A stretch of 64,000 nt of DNA from Methyloprofundus sedimenti (GTDB lineage Bacteria > Pseudomonadota > Gammaproteobacteria > Methylococcales > Methylomonadaceae). The notes below the pieces were generated by a model. That model had not been told where the DNA came from, made no database searches, and was given only the letters and a program-made list of their open reading frames with translations. Of the stretch, positions 8,795 through 18,420 are shown one piece after another (positions within the stretch are counted from its first letter, which is position 1; each line of letters starts with the position of its first letter). The position numbers and the translations under genes were made by a program. The DNA lies in contig NZ_LPUF01000001.1 in the NCBI RefSeq assembly GCF_002072955.1, forward strand, positions 890,896 through 954,895, written 5' to 3'.

Positions 8795-8901
8795 ATAGAA
8801 CAGCTGCTAATTATAAGTAATCTTTTTTTATATTGCCAGAAAATTCTATAAAATAGACGCTTTTAATATTAAGAGCCGTCTAAGTGGCAAATATGGCATG
8901 C

Positions 8902-9933
8902 ATGAAAAAAAGTGATTTTTACTATGAGCTTCCAGATGAGTTGATTGCTCAGCAACCTTTACCTGAACGTAGTGCAAGCCGATTATTATATCTGCATAAA
9001 GATAGTGATGCTATTGAAGATAAACAGTTTATTGATTTGCTGGCGTTACTGAATAAGGATGATTTATTGGTATTAAACAATACCAAGGTTATTCCTGCTC
9101 GTTTGTTTGGTCATAAGCAATCAGGCGGCAAGGTTGAGATTTTACTAGAGCGAGTGTTGAATGAGCGCGAGGTTTTGGCACATATGCGTTCCAGTAAATC
9201 CCCCAAAGCGGGTGCATTGATTGAGTTAGATGCCGGTTTTCAGTGTCAGGTGCTGGGTCGTGTTGATGATTTATTTCATTTACAGTTTAAGGGTGAACAG
9301 CTACTGGCAGATATTTTAGATCGCATCGGGCACATGCCTCTGCCGCCTTATATAGAACGTGCTGATAATATTAGCGATCAGACGCGGTATCAAACTGTTT
9401 TTGCTCAGCAAAGCGGTGCTGTTGCGGCACCGACTGCGGGTTTACATTTCGATGCCGCGATGATGGCAAAAATTCAGGCCAAAGGCATTGCGATTGCATT
9501 TGTCACTTTGCATGTGGCAAGCGGTACCTTTCGACCTGTAAAAGTTGAGAATCTGGCTGATCATGTCATGCACAAGGAATACTTTGAAGTGCCTGAACAA
9601 ACGGTTGTAGCGGTAGAGAAAGCTAAAAAACGAGGTGGACGTGTTATAGCAATCGGTACGACGGCGATGCGTTCTCTGGAGTCTGCTTCACGCAGTGGTC
9701 AATTAGCAAGCGCATGTGGCGATACTGATTTATTTATTACTCCTGGTTATCAATTTAAAACGGTTGATGCCATGCTCACTAATTTTCATTTGCCTGAATC
9801 GACTTTATTGATGCTGGTGTCTGCTTTTGCAGGCTATGAGCGAATTAAAAAAGTGTATCAACATGCTATTGCAGCAAAATACCGTTTTTTTAGCTATGGA
9901 GATGCGATGTTTATTCAGCGGGCTAGCCTATAA
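8902..9933 (+). CDS. queA: S-adenosylmethionine:tRNA ribosyltransferase-isomerase
   Basis: Cytosolic enzyme of queuosine synthesis that transfers and isomerises the ribosyl part of SAM onto preQ1 in tRNA to form epoxyqueuosine. I start at the ATG at 8902 ([29 protein letters not shown]), the classical QueA N-terminus; GTG 8884 and ATG 8893 are in frame upstream but add residues not found in the family. Conserved blocks include [40 protein letters not shown] and [17 protein letters not shown]. Length of 343 residues is normal. The next gene is mfd rather than the common partner tgt. Confidence 0.95.
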   Translation: MKKSDFYYELPDELIAQQPLPERSASRLLYLHKDSDAIEDKQFIDLLALLNKDDLLVLNNTKVIPARLFGHKQSGGKVEILLERVLNEREVLAHMRSSKSPKAGALIELDAGFQCQVLGRVDDLFHLQFKGEQLLADILDRIGHMPLPPYIERADNISDQTRYQTVFAQQSGAVAAPTAGLHFDAAMMAKIQAKGIAIAFVTLHVASGTFRPVKVENLADHVMHKEYFEVPEQTVVAVEKAKKRGGRVIAIGTTAMRSLESASRSGQLASACGDTDLFITPGYQFKTVDAMLTNFHLPESTLLMLVSAFAGYERIKKVYQHAIAAKYRFFSYGDAMFIQRASL

Positions 9934-10070
9934 TAGACAGCGTTTGATGAGAGCTACTTGTTCATGTACGTGGTAAACTACCCGCAATTTTTGCATTTAC
10001 TGGCGGACAAAAATCCGCGTGACCCTTTTTATAAATTCAGCATACAACACTAGATTTTTAGCCTTTAATA

Positions 10071-13000
10071 ATGTCTGACAAGCAAGCCATTTTCTTACTG
10101 AAAGTACCGCATAAAATTAAACAGCCTGTATTCTGGTCTGGAATGAAGGGTTGTGCAGACTCTCTGGCAATAGCAACAGCGATCAAACAGGAGTCACGAT
10201 TGTTTGTTGTTCTGACTCCTGATAGCCAGACTGCCTTGCGCTTAGAACATGAGCTGTCTTTTTTCCTGGAAGATGAATACCCCATATTACATTTTCCCGA
10301 CTGGGAAATTCTGCCGTATGATGTTTTTTCGCCATTGCCTGAAATTGTTTCCGAGCGTTTAAAATCTTTAGCTAATTTACCCGAGGTAACGCGTGGCGCG
10401 CTCGTGTTATCAGTGGCGACTTTAATGCATCGTCTGGCACCTAGAGAGCATATTTTAGCCAATAGTTTTTCCATAGAAATTGGCAGTACCTTTAATCTGG
10501 ATTTAAACCGCATCAAGCTGGAAGCCGTCGGGTATCAATGTGTCTCGCAAGTGGTGCAACATGCTGAGTTTGCAGTGCGCGGCTCTATTGTCGATTTATT
10601 TCCTATGGGTAGTAAATATCCGTTTCGGATTGAGTTGTTTGATGAAGAAGTTGAATCGATCAGAACTTTTGATCCTGAAACCCAGCTTTCGATAGCTAAA
10701 GTTGATGCAATACAGCTTTTTCCTGCTCGAGAGTTTCCCTTTACTGATGAAGCCATCAAGCATTTTCGGCAGTCATTTCGGGAAGCATTCCCGGATAACT
10801 ATCAACATAATACTTTGTATCAGGATGTCAGTAAAGGCATTACTCCGAGCGGGATAGAAGCCTATTTGCCCCTGTTTGTTGATAAAACTGAAACGTTGTT
10901 TGATTATATTCCGACCACGACGACTTTTGTGTTGCCGGATACTTTGCAGCAATCAGCTGAACAATTTATTGAAGAGATTGATGAGCGTTTTCAGCAACGT
11001 AAATATGATCTGGAACGTCCACTGTTAGCACCTGAAAAGCTGTATATTCAAACTGACGAATTTATTCAGCATATCAATGAATTTCGGCGTATTTATTTAA
11101 CTACGCAAACAGAAGAAAGTGCATGGCAGGCAGGTAGCATAAGTTTACCTGAGGTGACTATAGATCAGCGGTTGCGTGAACCAGCCAGCCGCTTAAAGGC
11201 CTTTGTTGCAAATAGTGAGAGCAGAGTGCTGTTTGTTGCTGAAACGGCAGGGCATAGAGAAGCATTAGTCGATAAGTTACGTAGCTATAAAATCAGCGTC
11301 AAACAAGTTGATAATTGGAGTACGTTTCTACAAATTAATGAATCCCCCTGTATCGTAGTTGCATCCTTAGATCATAGTTTATATCTACAACACGCTGGTT
11401 TGGCGATTATTACCGAAAGCCAGCTAAGCGGTGATAAAGTGCAGCAACGACGCAGGCGTAAAAAGTCTGCTGCTCGTGAGCTGGAAAAAATTGTTAATAA
11501 TCTGAATGAGCTCACAGTAGGCTCGCCGGTGGTTCATCAGGAGCATGGTGTCGGGCGCTATTTAGGTTTACAGGTTTTAAAATTTGGTGATATTGACGCG
11601 GAGTTTCTTACTCTGGAATATGCCAATGAAGATAAGCTCTACGTGCCTGTATCGGCCCTGGATGTTATCGGACGTTATACCGGGGTTAATCCTGATACGG
11701 CACCGTTGCATAAACTGGGTGGTGATCAGTGGAGTAAAACGAAGAAAAAAGCGCTGGAAAAAATCCATGATGTGGCGGCCGAATTATTGGATATTCATGC
11801 CAAACGGGCTTTGAACAAAGGACATGCATTTGTTTATCAGGAAAGTGAATATCTGGCTTTTGCCGATGCGTTTCCATTTGAAGAAACTCCGGATCAGCAA
11901 ACATCGATTGATAGTATTCTTGAAGATATGAGCTCAGCACAGCCGATGGACCGAGTGATTTGTGGCGATGTTGGCTTTGGCAAAACTGAGGTGGCTATGC
12001 GAGCTACTTACATTGCGGCACAAAGCGGAGCGCAAATAGCGGTGTTGGTACCGACAACCTTATTGGCACAACAGCATTTTGAAAATTTTCGTGATCGCTT
12101 TGCCGATTGGCCTTTTAGGGTGGAAGTATTATCGCGCTTTGTCACGCCTAAGCAGCAAAAAGCAATTATTGCAGACCTGGCAGCAGGAAAAGTTGATATT
12201 GTGATTGGTACTCATAAATTACTCTCGAAAGAAATAAAATATCAACAGCTGGGTTTGGTGATTATTGATGAAGAGCATCGCTTTGGCGTACGCCAGAAAG
12301 AGCATTTTAAAGCAATTCGCCAGGAAGTGGATTTATTAACCCTGACGGCCACACCGATCCCGCGTACTTTGAATATGGCGATGTCAGGTTTAAGGGATGT
12401 TTCGATTATAGCGACTCCACCACCTAATCGTCATTCTATCAGGACTTTTATTTCTGAATGGATTGACTCATTGGTAAAAGAGGCCTGCCAGCGAGAGATT
12501 AAACGCGGTGGGCAGATGTATTTTCTGCATAATGACGTCAAATCGATGGACAAGATGGCGCGTGACCTGGAAAAATTAGTGCCGGAAGCACGGGTGGAAA
12601 TCGCCCACGGGCAAATGCCAGAACGTGAGTTAGAACGCATTATGCTGGATTTTTATCATCAACGCTTTAATGTGTTATTAAGTACCACAATTATAGAAAG
12701 TGGTATTGATATACCTACCGCAAATACCATTATTATTAACCGTGCCGATAAGCTTGGACTGGCTCAACTGCATCAGCTTCGAGGGCGGGTAGGGCGCTCG
12801 CATCATCGCGCCTATGCTTATTTTATTACGCCACCCAAAAAATTAATCAGTAAAGACGCAGTAAAGCGTATAGAAGCATTAGAAACTTCAGGTGAATTAG
12901 GTGCCGGATTTTTATTATCTACACATGATATGGAAATTCGTGGTGCCGGTGAATTATTGGGTGATGGTCAGAGTGGACAAATCCAGGAAATTGGCTTTAC

Positions 13001-13526
13001 TTTATATACTGAATTACTGGATCGTGCTGTTAAAGCCTTAAAATCAGGAAAGCAGCCGGAACTAGATGCCCCCTTGCATACCGGTACCGAAGTGGATTTG
13101 CAAGCGGCCGCATTGATACCCGAAGACTATTTACCCGATATACATGCGCGGCTAGTGTTATATAAACGTATCTCCAGTGCTGATAGTAAAGATGATTTAC
13201 GTGAGTTACAGATAGAAATGATTGACCGCTTTGGTCTGTTACCTGAACAAGTAAAAGTGCTGTTTTCAGTGGCAGAATTAAAGCAGCAAGCCGATAAAAT
13301 AGGCGTCAAGAAAATTGATGTATACAGTGAAGGAGGGCGAATATTATTTGGCTCTGATCCTAAACTGAATATGCAGCAATTATTGATTTTGATCCAGAAG
13401 CAGGCGCATATTTATAAATTTGAAAGCGGAGATAAACTACGCTTCACTCAAAAATTCGTTACTACAGAAGAAAAAATAGCATTTACAGCCTCATTATTGG
13501 CGCAATTAACGGAAGAAAATTTATGA
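10071..13526 (+). CDS. mfd: Transcription-repair coupling factor Mfd
   Basis: ATP-dependent translocase that removes RNA polymerase stalled at lesions and recruits UvrA. All modules are visible in 1151 residues: UvrB-homology N-terminal region (DWEILPYDVFSPLPEIVSERL), RNA-polymerase-interaction domain (about 480-550, GSPVVHQEHGVGRYLGL), the RecG-like helicase with Walker A CGDVGFGKTEVAMRA (about 630) and DEEH box IIDEEHRFGVRQKEHF (about 730), TATPIPRTL, QLRGRVGRS, and the C-terminal TRCF domain. Full length, no frameshift. It overlaps csiV by 4 bp. Confidence 0.97.
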   Translation: MSDKQAIFLLKVPHKIKQPVFWSGMKGCADSLAIATAIKQESRLFVVLTPDSQTALRLEHELSFFLEDEYPILHFPDWEILPYDVFSPLPEIVSERLKSLANLPEVTRGALVLSVATLMHRLAPREHILANSFSIEIGSTFNLDLNRIKLEAVGYQCVSQVVQHAEFAVRGSIVDLFPMGSKYPFRIELFDEEVESIRTFDPETQLSIAKVDAIQLFPAREFPFTDEAIKHFRQSFREAFPDNYQHNTLYQDVSKGITPSGIEAYLPLFVDKTETLFDYIPTTTTFVLPDTLQQSAEQFIEEIDERFQQRKYDLERPLLAPEKLYIQTDEFIQHINEFRRIYLTTQTEESAWQAGSISLPEVTIDQRLREPASRLKAFVANSESRVLFVAETAGHREALVDKLRSYKISVKQVDNWSTFLQINESPCIVVASLDHSLYLQHAGLAIITESQLSGDKVQQRRRRKKSAARELEKIVNNLNELTVGSPVVHQEHGVGRYLGLQVLKFGDIDAEFLTLEYANEDKLYVPVSALDVIGRYTGVNPDTAPLHKLGGDQWSKTKKKALEKIHDVAAELLDIHAKRALNKGHAFVYQESEYLAFADAFPFEETPDQQTSIDSILEDMSSAQPMDRVICGDVGFGKTEVAMRATYIAAQSGAQIAVLVPTTLLAQQHFENFRDRFADWPFRVEVLSRFVTPKQQKAIIADLAAGKVDIVIGTHKLLSKEIKYQQLGLVIIDEEHRFGVRQKEHFKAIRQEVDLLTLTATPIPRTLNMAMSGLRDVSIIATPPPNRHSIRTFISEWIDSLVKEACQREIKRGGQMYFLHNDVKSMDKMARDLEKLVPEARVEIAHGQMPERELERIMLDFYHQRFNVLLSTTIIESGIDIPTANTIIINRADKLGLAQLHQLRGRVGRSHHRAYAYFITPPKKLISKDAVKRIEALETSGELGAGFLLSTHDMEIRGAGELLGDGQSGQIQEIGFTLYTELLDRAVKALKSGKQPELDAPLHTGTEVDLQAAALIPEDYLPDIHARLVLYKRISSADSKDDLRELQIEMIDRFGLLPEQVKVLFSVAELKQQADKIGVKKIDVYSEGGRILFGSDPKLNMQQLLILIQKQAHIYKFESGDKLRFTQKFVTTEEKIAFTASLLAQLTEENL

Positions 13527-14038
13527 GGAATAGTTTGAAACTTCAGTTTGCAGTACTCATTTTTTGCTTTAATAATCTGGCTTTAGCTGATCAGCGCTGG
13601 TTTCAGGTCGAGTTAATCGTTTTTCAGCAACAAGCCCCTAATACTGAAATCTTCGAGCAGACAACAACAAAAATTGGCTCTGTAAATAGATATGCACAAG
13701 CCAGTGCGGGCAGTAAGACTCTGCAATATACTTATAATAGATTAAAAAGAGCACGTTCCTATCGACCTTTTTATTATAAATCATGGCGAATTCCCGTGGC
13801 TGCTGGAAGTGTCAGCTTACCGATAGATGTCTCGGAGCCTGAAGCACATTTAAACGGCTGGGTAAAAATTCAACGTGGCAACTTACTGCATGTTATTGCT
13901 GATCTGGAATTCAGCCCAGCTGTATCTAGCGACAAGAGATATCATTTAAATGAAAAAAGGCGGGTGCTTTTAAATGAAGTACATTATTTAGATCATCCAA
14001 AATTTGGTGCTGTGGTGAAAGTGTCACCTGTTGAATAG
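13523..14038 (+). CDS. csiV: CsiV-family periplasmic protein
   Basis: A 171-residue exported protein with an N-terminal signal (cleavage after ALA-DQ) and the family start WFQVELIVFQQQ, followed by a beta-rich domain ending in HYLDHPKFGAVVKVSP. In Vibrio cholerae CsiV binds peptidoglycan and activates the type VI lysozyme inhibitor pathway; whether that role holds here is unknown. Its position directly after mfd, with a 4-bp ATGA overlap, is the conserved gammaproteobacterial arrangement and supports the family call. Confidence 0.8.
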   Translation: MRNSLKLQFAVLIFCFNNLALADQRWFQVELIVFQQQAPNTEIFEQTTTKIGSVNRYAQASAGSKTLQYTYNRLKRARSYRPFYYKSWRIPVAAGSVSLPIDVSEPEAHLNGWVKIQRGNLLHVIADLEFSPAVSSDKRYHLNEKRRVLLNEVHYLDHPKFGAVVKVSPVE

Positions 14039-14049
14039 GGGAATTTACA

Positions 14050-14310
14050 ATGAAAGTCAGAAATAGTGTGTTTTTAATGATATTGATGTCAGTCAGTGCC
14101 TGTCAAAGTACACCTAAAAGCCCGGGTAATTTAGTTGATTGCCCGGAAGTAAGACCGCACGTGTGTACCATGATTTATGCACCTGTTTGCGCGATGGAAA
14201 AGAACGGGCAATTTACCAGCTATTCTAGCGACTGTACAGCGTGTAGCCATGAGGAAGTTGTTGGCTATCAACCCGGCGTGTGCACTATGGAAAGTAACAA
14301 GAAGCAATAA
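14050..14310 (+). CDS. Small lipoprotein with Kazal-like cysteine domain
   Basis: An 86-residue protein. The lipobox VSAC gives Cys at about residue 18. The mature part has a Kazal-type pattern: CTMIYAPVC, a YSSDCTAC segment and VGYQPGVC, with six or seven cysteines. Kazal domains inhibit serine proteases in eukaryotes; in bacteria similar small lipoproteins are of unknown function. It starts 11 bp after csiV, so it may be the last gene of the mfd operon. Confidence 0.7.
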   Translation: MKVRNSVFLMILMSVSACQSTPKSPGNLVDCPEVRPHVCTMIYAPVCAMEKNGQFTSYSSDCTACSHEEVVGYQPGVCTMESNKKQ

Positions 14311-14325
14311 AATCAAAAACTCTGA

Positions 14326-14472
14326 ACCTCTATATTTAACTTGGCAGTTAATGATCAGTGGCTAGTGTGTTTTCCCTTGCAACAAGGGACTACTGAGCAG
14401 GAAGACCTATTTGTCATTGAGCCTCTGGATGCTGACCTGGAGACTGCGCTGGACTTTAAATCGCACTCTTGA
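14326..14472 (+). pseudogene. Possible coding remnant without ATG start
   Basis: A 48-codon open frame with protein-like composition (QWLVCFPLQQGTTEQEDLFVIEPLDADLETALDF) but no ATG; TTG or GTG would be needed to start it. It overlaps the end of lapG on the opposite strand. I do not recognise it. It may be the tail of a lost gene. Confidence 0.25.
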
Positions 14473-15115
14473 ACATGCGCTGCTTTAGTTCTGTCCACAT
14501 ATTTAATTGGCCTGCACTACCGACTTTTTCACCTCTACCTCTGGATTTTGCCAGCCATAAACCGGAGCCATTAAAACTATAGACAGGCAATAAATCCATG
14601 CGCTCAGTTGCCAGTTTAATTCTGGGTATTAAATTATCCAGTAACACAGGTATTGCTCGCGGCGATGAATAATAAGCTAATACCATATGCGCCTGATTTA
14701 GCTTTACCGCTTTAACATAGACGATACGCATCTTCTTCTCGGGCACTCCTAGCTCTAATAAAGTAAAGTACTTGGCAATTGAATAGTCTTCACAATCTCC
14801 CATCCCTTTAGTCAAAAGCTCCAATGGCGTTGCCCAATAATCATTGACACCCCAGGTATAAATATCTTCGGTAAATTTAATGTGCTGATTAAAGAAATCA
14901 TTAACCCTTTGTAATTTATCCTGTTCTGACAAAAACACACCCGATTGCATTAGTGACTGCCATTGCTCTACTCTAGCGGAGGCTTCCGCTCCGTATTTAT
15001 TTTCAATTTTTGGTAAAAATGCAGCACTGATATTCAGCTCTGCAGAGACATCAAAAATTAAAGTTAGACTGAGCAGACAGAGCAATCGCGGGATTATTTG
15101 CAGATTATGTAGCAT
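14456..15115 (-). CDS. lapG: LapG-type periplasmic transglutaminase-like cysteine protease
   Basis: Calcium-dependent periplasmic protease that cleaves the N-terminal retention module of LapA-type adhesins to release biofilm cells. The 219-residue protein has a signal sequence (to about FDVSAE) and the family's Cys-His-Asp core: GMGDCEDYSIAKYFTLLELGV holds the nucleophile Cys, and NQAHMVLAYYS the His, with the Asp in PVLLDNL. It lies 23 bp downstream of lapD, the usual pairing. No LapA-like adhesin or type I exporter is in the window. Confidence 0.9.
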   Translation of the reverse strand: MLHNLQIIPRLLCLLSLTLIFDVSAELNISAAFLPKIENKYGAEASARVEQWQSLMQSGVFLSEQDKLQRVNDFFNQHIKFTEDIYTWGVNDYWATPLELLTKGMGDCEDYSIAKYFTLLELGVPEKKMRIVYVKAVKLNQAHMVLAYYSSPRAIPVLLDNLIPRIKLATERMDLLPVYSFNGSGLWLAKSRGRGEKVGSAGQLNMWTELKQRMFKSAI

Positions 15116-15138
15116 TAATAGCTCATTGCTTAGGGCGA

Positions 15139-17043
15139 CTATCGACTCGCACCTGCAATGCCAGAATTCTTAATGTAAATGTAATCATCCTCTGCCTGAA
15201 TGTTTTCAGCCAGAATATCAATATCCAACAACTCTCCTATAGCCAGAATGGTTTCCACAAAAGCTTTTTTTTCCTGGTCTTTGGCAATGCCTTCACTCAA
15301 GTCTCTTGATAGACGAATAAAATCCGGTCTTAATTCTTCGATAACTTCAGCAGACATGGATTGCGTGTCAAATCGCTTGATCATGACTCGTGCATTCAGT
15401 TTATGTAAAAAATCAATAAACTCTTGATAAACCTTGACTTCTTTAGTTACGGCATAGGCTGAAATACTAAAAACCAGTTGCTGACTAATCTTTTTATTCC
15501 GCATTAAAACGCTACTTAACCAGGACCGGAAGGCAATATTTTTTATGGTATTAATAGACAAATTAATGGCTATGGCATGCCGTATGTTATTAGTTTTTAT
15601 ATATTCAATGACTTTTAAACCAATACCTTGATCTAGGTCAGCAATTTTTTCAAGTTGCTCTGCAATAGAAACAAAGGTTCCGATAGCAATTAATTTACCT
15701 TGTGCATCAAATGCCTGAGTAAAAACTTCTTCCATTAATAACTGTCCTGTCGGAAAATCTTCTGTCTGACCTATAAAGTTAAGCTGATAACTCTGATCAT
15801 CCACGATCTTAAAAATCAGATTTTTCCATTCCTCAATATCCTTGGCCTGATCCCCTCTGGTACGTATATAGTAACCATTATTAGCAATTAACCGTGCCTG
15901 TTTATAAGCTTCATTAGCAGCCAGTAAAATACTTTCGCTGGAATTTAGATGATTGACAGCTGTAACACCAATATGCGCGATATCGGCCTGTTGATGTTTT
16001 TTTCCCAGTTCTGAAAAATAATGGCTGAGTTGCAGAGCAACTTGCTCAGCTTGCTTCTGTGTGGCTTGTTGCATTAATAAGGCGAATTTAGAGCCCCCAA
16101 AACGGTAGGCCAATATTTCTCCCTGATTAGTCTGCTCTGTTACACGAATGAGTATATCGGCAAACTCATTAATAAACTGATCGATAGAAGCATCATTCAG
16201 CTTTAATGCCAGGGCGCTTAACTGATCAATTTTTATAAACATGACAAAAGCATCAATACCACTAACGCGTAACCGTTCCATCTCAGTATGAAAGCTTTCT
16301 TTCTTGTTCAAACCTGTCAGTTCATCCTGCTGTAACTTCCTGCCTATACCATCCAGTTTAGTATTAAGATTGTTAATCACTGCAGCAAGTTTGCTCGACA
16401 TTATATTCATAGACAGAGTGACATTCCTGACCTCCGTGGTCCAGGGCAGGTGTTCGATGACCTGAAAATGCCCCTTGGCTATATTTAATGCCATCTGGTT
16501 AATCTTCTTTAAAGGTGACAATGTAATGCGTAATAACAGAAATAATAAACTAATAGAAAGAATAAATGCGGAAAGTGAGTAATAAAAACTTCTGACGGCT
16601 TGCTGATAGAGTTTCAAATAGGCATAACTAGGATTAAGCGTCACATAGATCATGCCACTAATACTCCAGCTGGTACTGATCTCGCTTTCTGCCACTACTG
16701 TCTTCATTGGAATCAGCTTTACAAACCAGTCAGGCACACCTTCAAAGACTTTTTTGTTACTTAGCGTCACCAGAACCTGATCTTCGACATTTAACAACCT
16801 GATCTGCTGATAATAGCCTCTATCAAAAATAGCGTTCATGATGGTTTTAATAACCGGATCCGTTTCATTGTGCATATACGGGCTCAGAGACAAACCCAGA
16901 GACGTGGCGGTATCCTGCGCATGAATTTTAGCCTCTCCTTCCAGATAGCTTCTGCTGTTATTAATACTTAAGATAATATTGACACTAAAAATCATTAAGA
17001 ACAGGGCTGAAATAAGTACTAACAATTGTTTAGATAATGACAT
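15139..17043 (-). CDS. lapD: LapD-type c-di-GMP receptor (degenerate GGDEF-EAL)
   Basis: Inner-membrane receptor that binds c-di-GMP and sequesters LapG. I start at 17043 (MSLSKQLLVLISALFL), preceded by AGGAA about 9 bp upstream; a longer frame starts at 17100. Order: TM1 (about 7-28), periplasmic LapD/MoxY N-terminal domain (YLEGEAKIHAQDTATSLGLSLSPYM), TM2 (about 155-175), HAMP (LSPLKKINQMALNIAKGHF), a GGDEF domain whose motif is degenerate (RFGGSKFALLM), and an EAL domain in which the EAL motif is not preserved. Loss of both active sites is expected of LapD, a receptor and not an enzyme. 634 residues is the normal length. Confidence 0.9.
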   Translation of the reverse strand: MSLSKQLLVLISALFLMIFSVNIILSINNSRSYLEGEAKIHAQDTATSLGLSLSPYMHNETDPVIKTIMNAIFDRGYYQQIRLLNVEDQVLVTLSNKKVFEGVPDWFVKLIPMKTVVAESEISTSWSISGMIYVTLNPSYAYLKLYQQAVRSFYYSLSAFILSISLLFLLLRITLSPLKKINQMALNIAKGHFQVIEHLPWTTEVRNVTLSMNIMSSKLAAVINNLNTKLDGIGRKLQQDELTGLNKKESFHTEMERLRVSGIDAFVMFIKIDQLSALALKLNDASIDQFINEFADILIRVTEQTNQGEILAYRFGGSKFALLMQQATQKQAEQVALQLSHYFSELGKKHQQADIAHIGVTAVNHLNSSESILLAANEAYKQARLIANNGYYIRTRGDQAKDIEEWKNLIFKIVDDQSYQLNFIGQTEDFPTGQLLMEEVFTQAFDAQGKLIAIGTFVSIAEQLEKIADLDQGIGLKVIEYIKTNNIRHAIAINLSINTIKNIAFRSWLSSVLMRNKKISQQLVFSISAYAVTKEVKVYQEFIDFLHKLNARVMIKRFDTQSMSAEVIEELRPDFIRLSRDLSEGIAKDQEKKAFVETILAIGELLDIDILAENIQAEDDYIYIKNSGIAGASR

Positions 17044-17294
17044 ACCGGTTTTCCTGATATTAATAGTAAATCTCAATAGATGCAGGTATAGGCAATACAA
17101 TCCAGTGAGCTAGCTTACTCTTTGGCGATAAACTGTTTAATTCTCTTTATATTATTGATATAAAAATTTTTCCCGGTATTAATCACCATTTTGCTTGAAA
17201 CCCTCGAGATCTTCTTTGCTCAAGCTACCTATCCCGACATATTCGCCTGTAGTCTGCTCATTACTTAGGAACGCGCATGAAGTAACTTCGACAC

Positions 17295-17355
17295 AATGGG
17301 GCGCGGATCTTTAGTCCGCCTTTTACAATGCAGGCTAAAGACCTGCGCCCCCATT
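17295..17355. repeat. REP-like 61-bp imperfect hairpin
   Basis: GGGGCGCGGATCTTTAGTCC on one side pairs with its inverted partner CTAAAGACCTGCGCCCCC on the other, separated by a short AT-rich loop. It is GC-rich against an AT-rich background. It resembles dispersed palindromic repeats; no second copy is seen in this window. Confidence 0.65.
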
Positions 17356-17735
17356 TTAAGATGCATGCCTTATTTCGTGCACGCTCCTTAGCTGTTTACC
17401 GTATTTTTTAGCCGATCACCCTTGCCAGTTGAACCTTGTAAACGGCATCATCAATTCTCGAGCTATCACTAAGCATCTATGGCGGCCGGGTTTCCTGCAG
17501 TAATAGGTCCAGCACTTTTTCTTCCATAAAATTATCGGCATTTATAATCATGATATGCGGTCAGAAAGTCACGGGCAAACCAGACTGAAGAAATAGAATT
17601 AGCCACCCGCCCAATGGGTTGCAATAACGCGCGCACAGACAAACTTTCAGTGCCCGATGAATATAGCGCTCCTGGTATCCAGTGTAAATGTCAGCTAAGT
17701 TTCCTACGCCTGCCGCCATCAATAAAGCACTCTTA
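17356..17735. other. Decayed intergenic sequence
   Basis: No intact gene. Short open frames on the minus strand (for example MEEKVLDLLLQETRPP near 17475-17527 and LDDAVYKVQLARVIG just beyond) have coding-like composition but are interrupted, so this looks like degraded coding DNA of unknown origin. On the lapD-proximal side (about 17193-17270) another short frame, TTGEYVGIGSLSKEDLEGF, ends with a stop and is also unassigned. Confidence 0.4.
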
Positions 17736-17948
17736 TTATTGTTTCTCGTAGCATTTGTATAAAGCATTGAGCAATACTTCGGTATAGCTTCTATCCTTAT
17801 TACCCATATGCACAACCCTAAAAATACTATTTTTCAAGTCACTGCCAATGGGCGCCACAACGACATTAAATTGCTGTTCAACACCCTGGACAATATCAAA
17901 CGCTGAACGTCCGCCAGCTGGCGTAAGTGTCTTTATGGTATTGGGCAT
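17736..17948 (-). pseudogene. C-terminal fragment of a class V PLP aminotransferase
   Basis: Seventy residues resembling the small C-terminal domain of alanine/serine-glyoxylate-type aminotransferases: GGRSAFDIVQGVEQQFNVVVAP followed by LKNSIFRVVHMGN, compare the family's FRIGHMGN signature. The frame runs into a stop six codons upstream of the ATG, and the PLP-binding lysine domain is absent. It is therefore a remnant. Serine-glyoxylate aminotransferase is a serine-cycle enzyme, and this relic lies about 1 kb from the serine-cycle block, but the match is too short to say which aminotransferase it came from. Confidence 0.45.
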
Positions 17949-17985
17949 AAATGCAGTATATCCCTTTTAAAGGTAGATCTCGAAT

Positions 17986-18420
17986 TTGCTGTCTAAAATA
18001 ATACGCAACACCCCTGGTTTTTTCTATATGTTGAACGACACCCTGTTCTTAAATTTGCTTAAGCCGGGCTGTAGTGGTCATAAGGATGGAGATAAATATC
18101 AGTGTAGTCTTCAATCAATAGCAGCTATCACCACACCTTTTCCATCACCCCCTATTGGCTGCTGGTCAGTTACAACAACTTCAGGCTTTACGACCTTAGT
18201 GCATGATCTAACAACATCAGAAACAACCTTGTCACTAGCAGGATCAGTTGATGTTTCCTATTTCGACCCTGCTGGAGTACCTATTGATGATAATGTTGCT
18301 CCGCTACCAATATTTAAAAAAATCAAAAGTTTTGTTTCTGGTGACACAATAAATGTAGTCGATTGCGAGGCAGTGCCTTATCCAGAAATCCCTCCCTTTT
18401 TTATACCTGAAGCTCTTTAG
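17986..18420 (+). CDS. Hypothetical protein, orphan
   Basis: A 144-residue open frame; an internal ATG at 18028 is an equally possible start. Sequence is Thr/Ser/Pro-rich (TTPFPSPPIGCWSVTTTSGFTT) with two or three cysteines and no recognisable domain, signal or membrane segment. I do not recognise it. It sits in a decayed region, so it may be a fragment or not a gene at all. Confidence 0.3.
   Translation: MLSKIIRNTPGFFYMLNDTLFLNLLKPGCSGHKDGDKYQCSLQSIAAITTPFPSPPIGCWSVTTTSGFTTLVHDLTTSETTLSLAGSVDVSYFDPAGVPIDDNVAPLPIFKKIKSFVSGDTINVVDCEAVPYPEIPPFFIPEAL

Noticed and set aside
10058-10516. 152-codon minus-strand ORF at the start of mfd
   Set aside because: Antisense to a conserved part of Mfd and basic/serine-rich, as shadows often are.
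15139-17043. LapD as an active diguanylate cyclase/phosphodiesterase
   Set aside because: The GGDEF motif reads GGSKF and the EAL motif is lost, consistent with a receptor role.
17561-17815. 84-codon minus-strand ORF next to the aminotransferase relic
   Set aside because: Overlaps the relic in another frame and shows no recognisable domain; treated as debris.
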